Shown piece after piece: positions 6,758-9,575 of a stretch of DNA of 9,575 nucleotides; positions within the stretch are counted from its first letter, which is position 1, and every line of letters begins with the position of its first letter. A model generated the notes under the pieces. The model was not told the DNA's origin. It made no database searches and saw nothing but the letters and a program-made list of their open reading frames with translations. The position numbers and the translations under genes were made by a program. Source of the stretch: Pseudomonadota bacterium. Lineage in GTDB: Bacteria; Pseudomonadota; Gammaproteobacteria; Steroidobacterales; Steroidobacteraceae. The DNA lies in contig JAJYTX010000076.1 in assembly GCA_021792815.1 (NCBI GenBank), forward strand, positions 1 to 9,575, in the 5' to 3' direction.

Positions 6758-9141
6758 TAGCCGCCGTGCTCCGTGCGCCGGATGATCTCGTCCTGCATCC
6801 CGGCTCCCAGCTGAACGAAGTAGGCACTGTAGCCCGCGACTCGCACCACGAGGTGGCGGTGCCGGTCGGGATTGCGCTGGGCGTCGAGAAGAGTCGCGCG
6901 GTCGACGACATTGAATTGCACGTGCTTGCCGCCCTTCGCAAAATACGTTCTGATGAGCACCGCCACCTTCTCGAGATCGCGGCGCGTCTTCAGGGCCGAG
7001 GGATGAAATTTCAGATTGAGCAGCGTCGCCTGATAGGCGTCCTGATCGATCGTGGCGGCGCTCAGAACGGCACGCGTCGGTCCATGCGCATCGGCGCCCT
7101 GCATGGGCGAGACCGTTCCATCGGCGCAGATATCCCCGGCCCGCCGTCCGTCAGGTGTCGCGCCGGTGAGCGCCCCGCCCGGCTGGTGCGAAGTGATGGA
7201 AATCGCGGTGGGCTTGTGCGTTCCGCCGAAAGCAGTCGGGAATTCAGCGGTGGTCTCGGCCCAATATCTGTAGAGCTCCGCCGCGAGGGAATCCACGTAG
7301 TCGTCTCCATTGCCGAACTTCGGGCAGGCGAGGCAGCGCTGACGAAGGGCCTCGTGCCCCTGCCAGTTCGCCTGCAGCGCGCGCAGGAGCTCATCGAGCG
7401 AGGTCGATTTCTCGTCGTAGACCAGCCTGCGGATCGCCGCCAGGGAATCCGCGACGTTGATCATTCCGACCGGATTCAGCACGGCGCCGTTTTCGAACGG
7501 CATGATGCGCGAGAGCACGTCCGCGCCGCTCTCGAGCCCGTCGTGCATCAGTGAGGAGCGCAAAGGGTCCGGAAAAAGCTGGCGCGACACGGACATCTCG
7601 ATGTTGTTTTTTTCCGCGGCCAGGCTCATGAAATGGCGCAGCTGGAGCTTGAATGCCGCGAATAAATCATCGAACGATCGGCAGGACTCCGGGGAGAAAT
7701 TCCGCAAACCCACCACAAGACCCGTGTTCGGGTCGACACCGTTGTGCAGAAAGATATCGAACACGAGCGGCACGACGAACATGCCGATGGCGACGGTGCG
7801 CGATTTCCCCGGCAGGTTGCCGTCCAGGCATCCCGTAAGAATATAGTCGCGCGCATCCTCCAGCGGCACGCCATTGCATGTGAAGTAGCTGATGTAAGAC
7901 CTGTCGCCCACGAACGCGGGCATCCCGAGACCGGCCTGGACCACCTCCAGAGCCTTGATCAGCAGCTCGTTCGGCGTGCCGTCGTGCACCCGGAGGGTGA
8001 GCGTATGGTGGGGCAGGCGGCTGCGCCTGGCCGCTTCGAGCAGCAGGTATGTGAGTTCGTTCGTCGCATCGTTGCCCGCGCGCGTCACGCCGCCGATCGT
8101 CCAGTTGTGCCATTTGGCAAGGCCCGCGTTCTTGGCTCGATTGGCCTTGCCGGAGATACGGTTCAACTCCATGTCCTTGATGCGAAGGCATGCCAGAAGC
8201 TCGACTACCGCCTCATCGTCGATTCGTCCGGCGTCGCGATCGTTCCGGTAATACGGATACATGTATTGATCGAAGCGTCCCGCAGCCGCGGTGGGTGATG
8301 GGTTCAGGACGAGGAAGAGAAACCAGAACGCCTGGATTGCCTCGGCAAACGTGCGGGGCGGCTGCGCAGGTACACGGGCGCAATGGGCGGCGATGCGCTG
8401 CAGTTCTTCGCGACGGACGGGGTCGCGCTCGGCGTCGGCGAGCCTGGTGGCCAACTGCGCATAACGGCGCGCAAAGCGACATAAGGCCCTGTGCACGATG
8501 ATCACGGACTGAAGGTAGATTGCCTTGTCCGCCGAGCCCGCGGCGTCGAAGCGCAGGCGGTGCAGCATCTCCTGCGCGTCCGCGACGATGCGCTCCAGAC
8601 CCACGGACAGCACCCGGGGAATGTCGACGCCCATCAGATAGAAGCCGGGACCGAGTCCAAGGCCGGATTGTGCGTAGCCTCCTCCGGGTCCTTCGGTGCG
8701 GCTCTTCCATGGAGGCAGCACGACTCCGGATCGCATGAACGGCCAAAGACGCTCGTCGTCTCCGACAATCTCGCCGACGGCGGCGGTGAGGGTCCGCGGC
8801 GCGTGCGTCCGATACAGTTCGGCCAGTGCGACCTCGTCCTCGGATCGGATCTCGAAGCCGCTCTGCTTCAGGGAGTCTATCTCCTCGGGTGTCCAGATAC
8901 CGTAATCCGCGTCCAGCTCGAGGCCCATCGGCCGGCTGGCGCCGCTGCCGACGATGAGCTCATCGTCCTGGATGAAGATGGGCAGGTGATCGAGCACGTT
9001 TTCGAGACTTCGGGCCCGTCGCATGACCTGAGGCTGACTCTCGGTGCGCCGGTTGGACTCGAGCGTCAGGCGCAGCTTGTCGATGCACAGCGGGTAACGT
9101 TCGACCGCGAGCCGGGCAGTCAACCTTTCAATGCGACCCAT
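6757..9141 (-). CDS. pyruvate formate-lyase-like glycyl radical enzyme, substrate unknown
   Basis: Complete glycyl radical enzyme (GRE) of 794 residues, close to the usual length of glycerol dehydratase- and decarboxylase-type members and shorter than benzylsuccinate synthase-type large subunits. The PFL domain covers about 1-640 and the glycine radical domain about 660-780. The radical loop is RVAGYSA, with radical Gly G770 (codon 6832-6834). The candidate thiyl-radical Cys is C438 in TGCLDGN (codon 7828-7830), preceded by the family stretch GVPLEDARDY (424-433). Many GREs have GCVE here, with Glu as general base; this protein has Asp at that place (D440). The WTIGGV (347-352) and DATNELTYLLLEAA (358-371) core also fits the family. 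The start is supported by GGAG 9 nt upstream. Activation needs a radical-SAM activase, which is not in the window. It sits 45 nt after a paralogous GRE and before a GntR regulator. The reaction could be dehydration, decarboxylation, C-C or C-N cleavage, or addition; I cannot choose. Confidence 0.93.
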   Translation of the reverse strand: MGRIERLTARLAVERYPLCIDKLRLTLESNRRTESQPQVMRRARSLENVLDHLPIFIQDDELIVGSGASRPMGLELDADYGIWTPEEIDSLKQSGFEIRSEDEVALAELYRTHAPRTLTAAVGEIVGDDERLWPFMRSGVVLPPWKSRTEGPGGGYAQSGLGLGPGFYLMGVDIPRVLSVGLERIVADAQEMLHRLRFDAAGSADKAIYLQSVIIVHRALCRFARRYAQLATRLADAERDPVRREELQRIAAHCARVPAQPPRTFAEAIQAFWFLFLVLNPSPTAAAGRFDQYMYPYYRNDRDAGRIDDEAVVELLACLRIKDMELNRISGKANRAKNAGLAKWHNWTIGGVTRAGNDATNELTYLLLEAARRSRLPHHTLTLRVHDGTPNELLIKALEVVQAGLGMPAFVGDRSYISYFTCNGVPLEDARDYILTGCLDGNLPGKSRTVAIGMFVVPLVFDIFLHNGVDPNTGLVVGLRNFSPESCRSFDDLFAAFKLQLRHFMSLAAEKNNIEMSVSRQLFPDPLRSSLMHDGLESGADVLSRIMPFENGAVLNPVGMINVADSLAAIRRLVYDEKSTSLDELLRALQANWQGHEALRQRCLACPKFGNGDDYVDSLAAELYRYWAETTAEFPTAFGGTHKPTAISITSHQPGGALTGATPDGRRAGDICADGTVSPMQGADAHGPTRAVLSAATIDQDAYQATLLNLKFHPSALKTRRDLEKVAVLIRTYFAKGGKHVQFNVVDRATLLDAQRNPDRHRHLVVRVAGYSAYFVQLGAGMQDEIIRRTEHGG

Positions 9142-9150
9142 GAGTAAAAT

Positions 9151-9154
9151 CTCC
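9151..9154 (-). promoter_or_regulatory. ribosome binding site of the complete GRE gene
   Basis: GGAG on the - strand lies 9 nt before the ATG at 9141 and supports that start. The 45-nt gap 9142-9186 also holds a 10-bp palindrome, GCCCCGGGGC (9173-9182). No promoter is apparent, which fits cotranscription with the upstream GRE gene. Confidence 0.5.
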
Positions 9155-9186
9155 GCTATTGGTCCGTCGTCCGCCCCGGGGCTGCC

Positions 9187-9575
9187 CTAGGCCGCATCCA
9201 GCTCGGTTCTTTGTATCACGTCATCCTGAATTTCCCGGGTGAGTTCCACGAAATACGCGCTGTAGCCGGCAACCCGCACCACCAGGTTGCGGTGATGGTC
9301 GGGATTGCGCTGTGCATCGAGCAACGTTGCGCGATCGACGACATTGAACTGGACGTGCTTGCCGCCCGCAGCGAAGTAGGTCCTGATGAGCATCGCAACC
9401 TTGCGTAGATCGGTGTGAGACTTGAGTGCGGAAGAGTGGAATTTCAGATTGAAGAGCATCGATTGAAATGCTGTTTGGTCAACGGATATCGCACTGCGTA
9501 GCAGCGCCGTGGGCCCGGCCACGTCCTTTCCCTGCGCGGCCGAGACTACTCCGTCCGCCAGTGTCTCGCCGGCGT
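9187..9575 (-). CDS. second glycyl radical enzyme, C-terminal part only (cut by window edge)
   Basis: The reading frame is open from the right edge to a TAG at 9187 and gives the last 128 residues of a GRE. It contains the glycine radical domain with the loop RVAGYSA (radical Gly codon 9265-9267). It aligns without gaps, except at the last residues, to residues 668-794 of the neighbouring complete GRE. By hand count about 86 of 127 positions are identical, including an identical run of 23 residues at 737-759 of the complete enzyme. The tail after the radical loop differs (LTREIQDDVIQ against LGAGMQDEIIR). The GTG at 9522 is internal and not a credible start. The active-site Cys and most of the PFL domain lie outside the window, so I cannot say whether the gene is intact or which reaction it catalyses. 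It is upstream in the same transcription direction, with a 45-nt gap, so a two-GRE operon is likely. Confidence 0.88.
   Translation of the reverse strand, partial: AGETLADGVVSAAQGKDVAGPTALLRSAISVDQTAFQSMLFNLKFHSSALKSHTDLRKVAMLIRTYFAAGGKHVQFNVVDRATLLDAQRNPDHHRNLVVRVAGYSAYFVELTREIQDDVIQRTELDAA

Noticed and set aside
6582..6941. N-terminal extension of the GntR frame up to 6941
   Set aside because: It would run antisense-free but out of frame through the 3' end of the GRE gene, and would add 120 residues without family resemblance. The winged helix starts normally from 6581.
6757..9141. Benzylsuccinate synthase-type (fumarate-adding) assignment for the complete GRE
   Set aside because: The protein is shorter than such large subunits, no small subunits or CoA-transferase genes are visible, and the radical loop alone does not distinguish the classes.

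Overview
The window comes from a high-G+C bacterium (roughly two thirds G+C by eye), probably a proteobacterium. That guess rests on base composition, dense same-strand gene packing and gene content; no RNA gene or marker fixes the taxon. Glycyl radical enzymes (GREs) imply that the organism lives, at least at times, without oxygen.

The left half (1-5811, + strand) is a compact acyl-CoA catabolic operon. It holds the 3' part of an acyl-CoA synthetase gene, a second complete acyl-CoA synthetase, a fused enoyl-CoA hydratase/3-hydroxyacyl-CoA dehydrogenase, and a thiolase. Intergenic gaps are 9 to 41 nt. Together the products would activate a carboxylic acid to its CoA thioester, hydrate and oxidise an enoyl-CoA, and cleave the 3-ketoacyl-CoA. 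An acyl-CoA dehydrogenase is not in view.

The right half (5904-9575, - strand) converges on that operon. Read in its own direction, it starts with a GRE cut by the right window edge (9187 to beyond 9575). A complete second GRE of 794 residues follows 45 nt later (6757-9141), and then a GntR/FCD-family regulator (5904-6581). The two GREs share about two thirds of residues over the visible overlap. The complete one has the glycyl radical loop and a candidate thiyl-radical cysteine, but the cysteine motif reads GCLD where many dehydrating or decarboxylating GREs have GCVE. I cannot assign a substrate.

The 176-nt leader of the regulator gene contains inverted repeats of the kind FCD regulators bind. 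Small hairpins lie just after the complete GRE gene and between the two convergent operons.

The best candidate for something undescribed is the whole locus: a tandem pair of unassigned GREs with an acid-induced type regulator, facing a beta-oxidation operon with two CoA ligases. A reasonable but unproven model is that the GREs carry out a radical step on an organic acid whose product enters the CoA pathway. No activating radical-SAM enzyme and no accessory GRE subunit is visible here; either could lie beyond the right edge.
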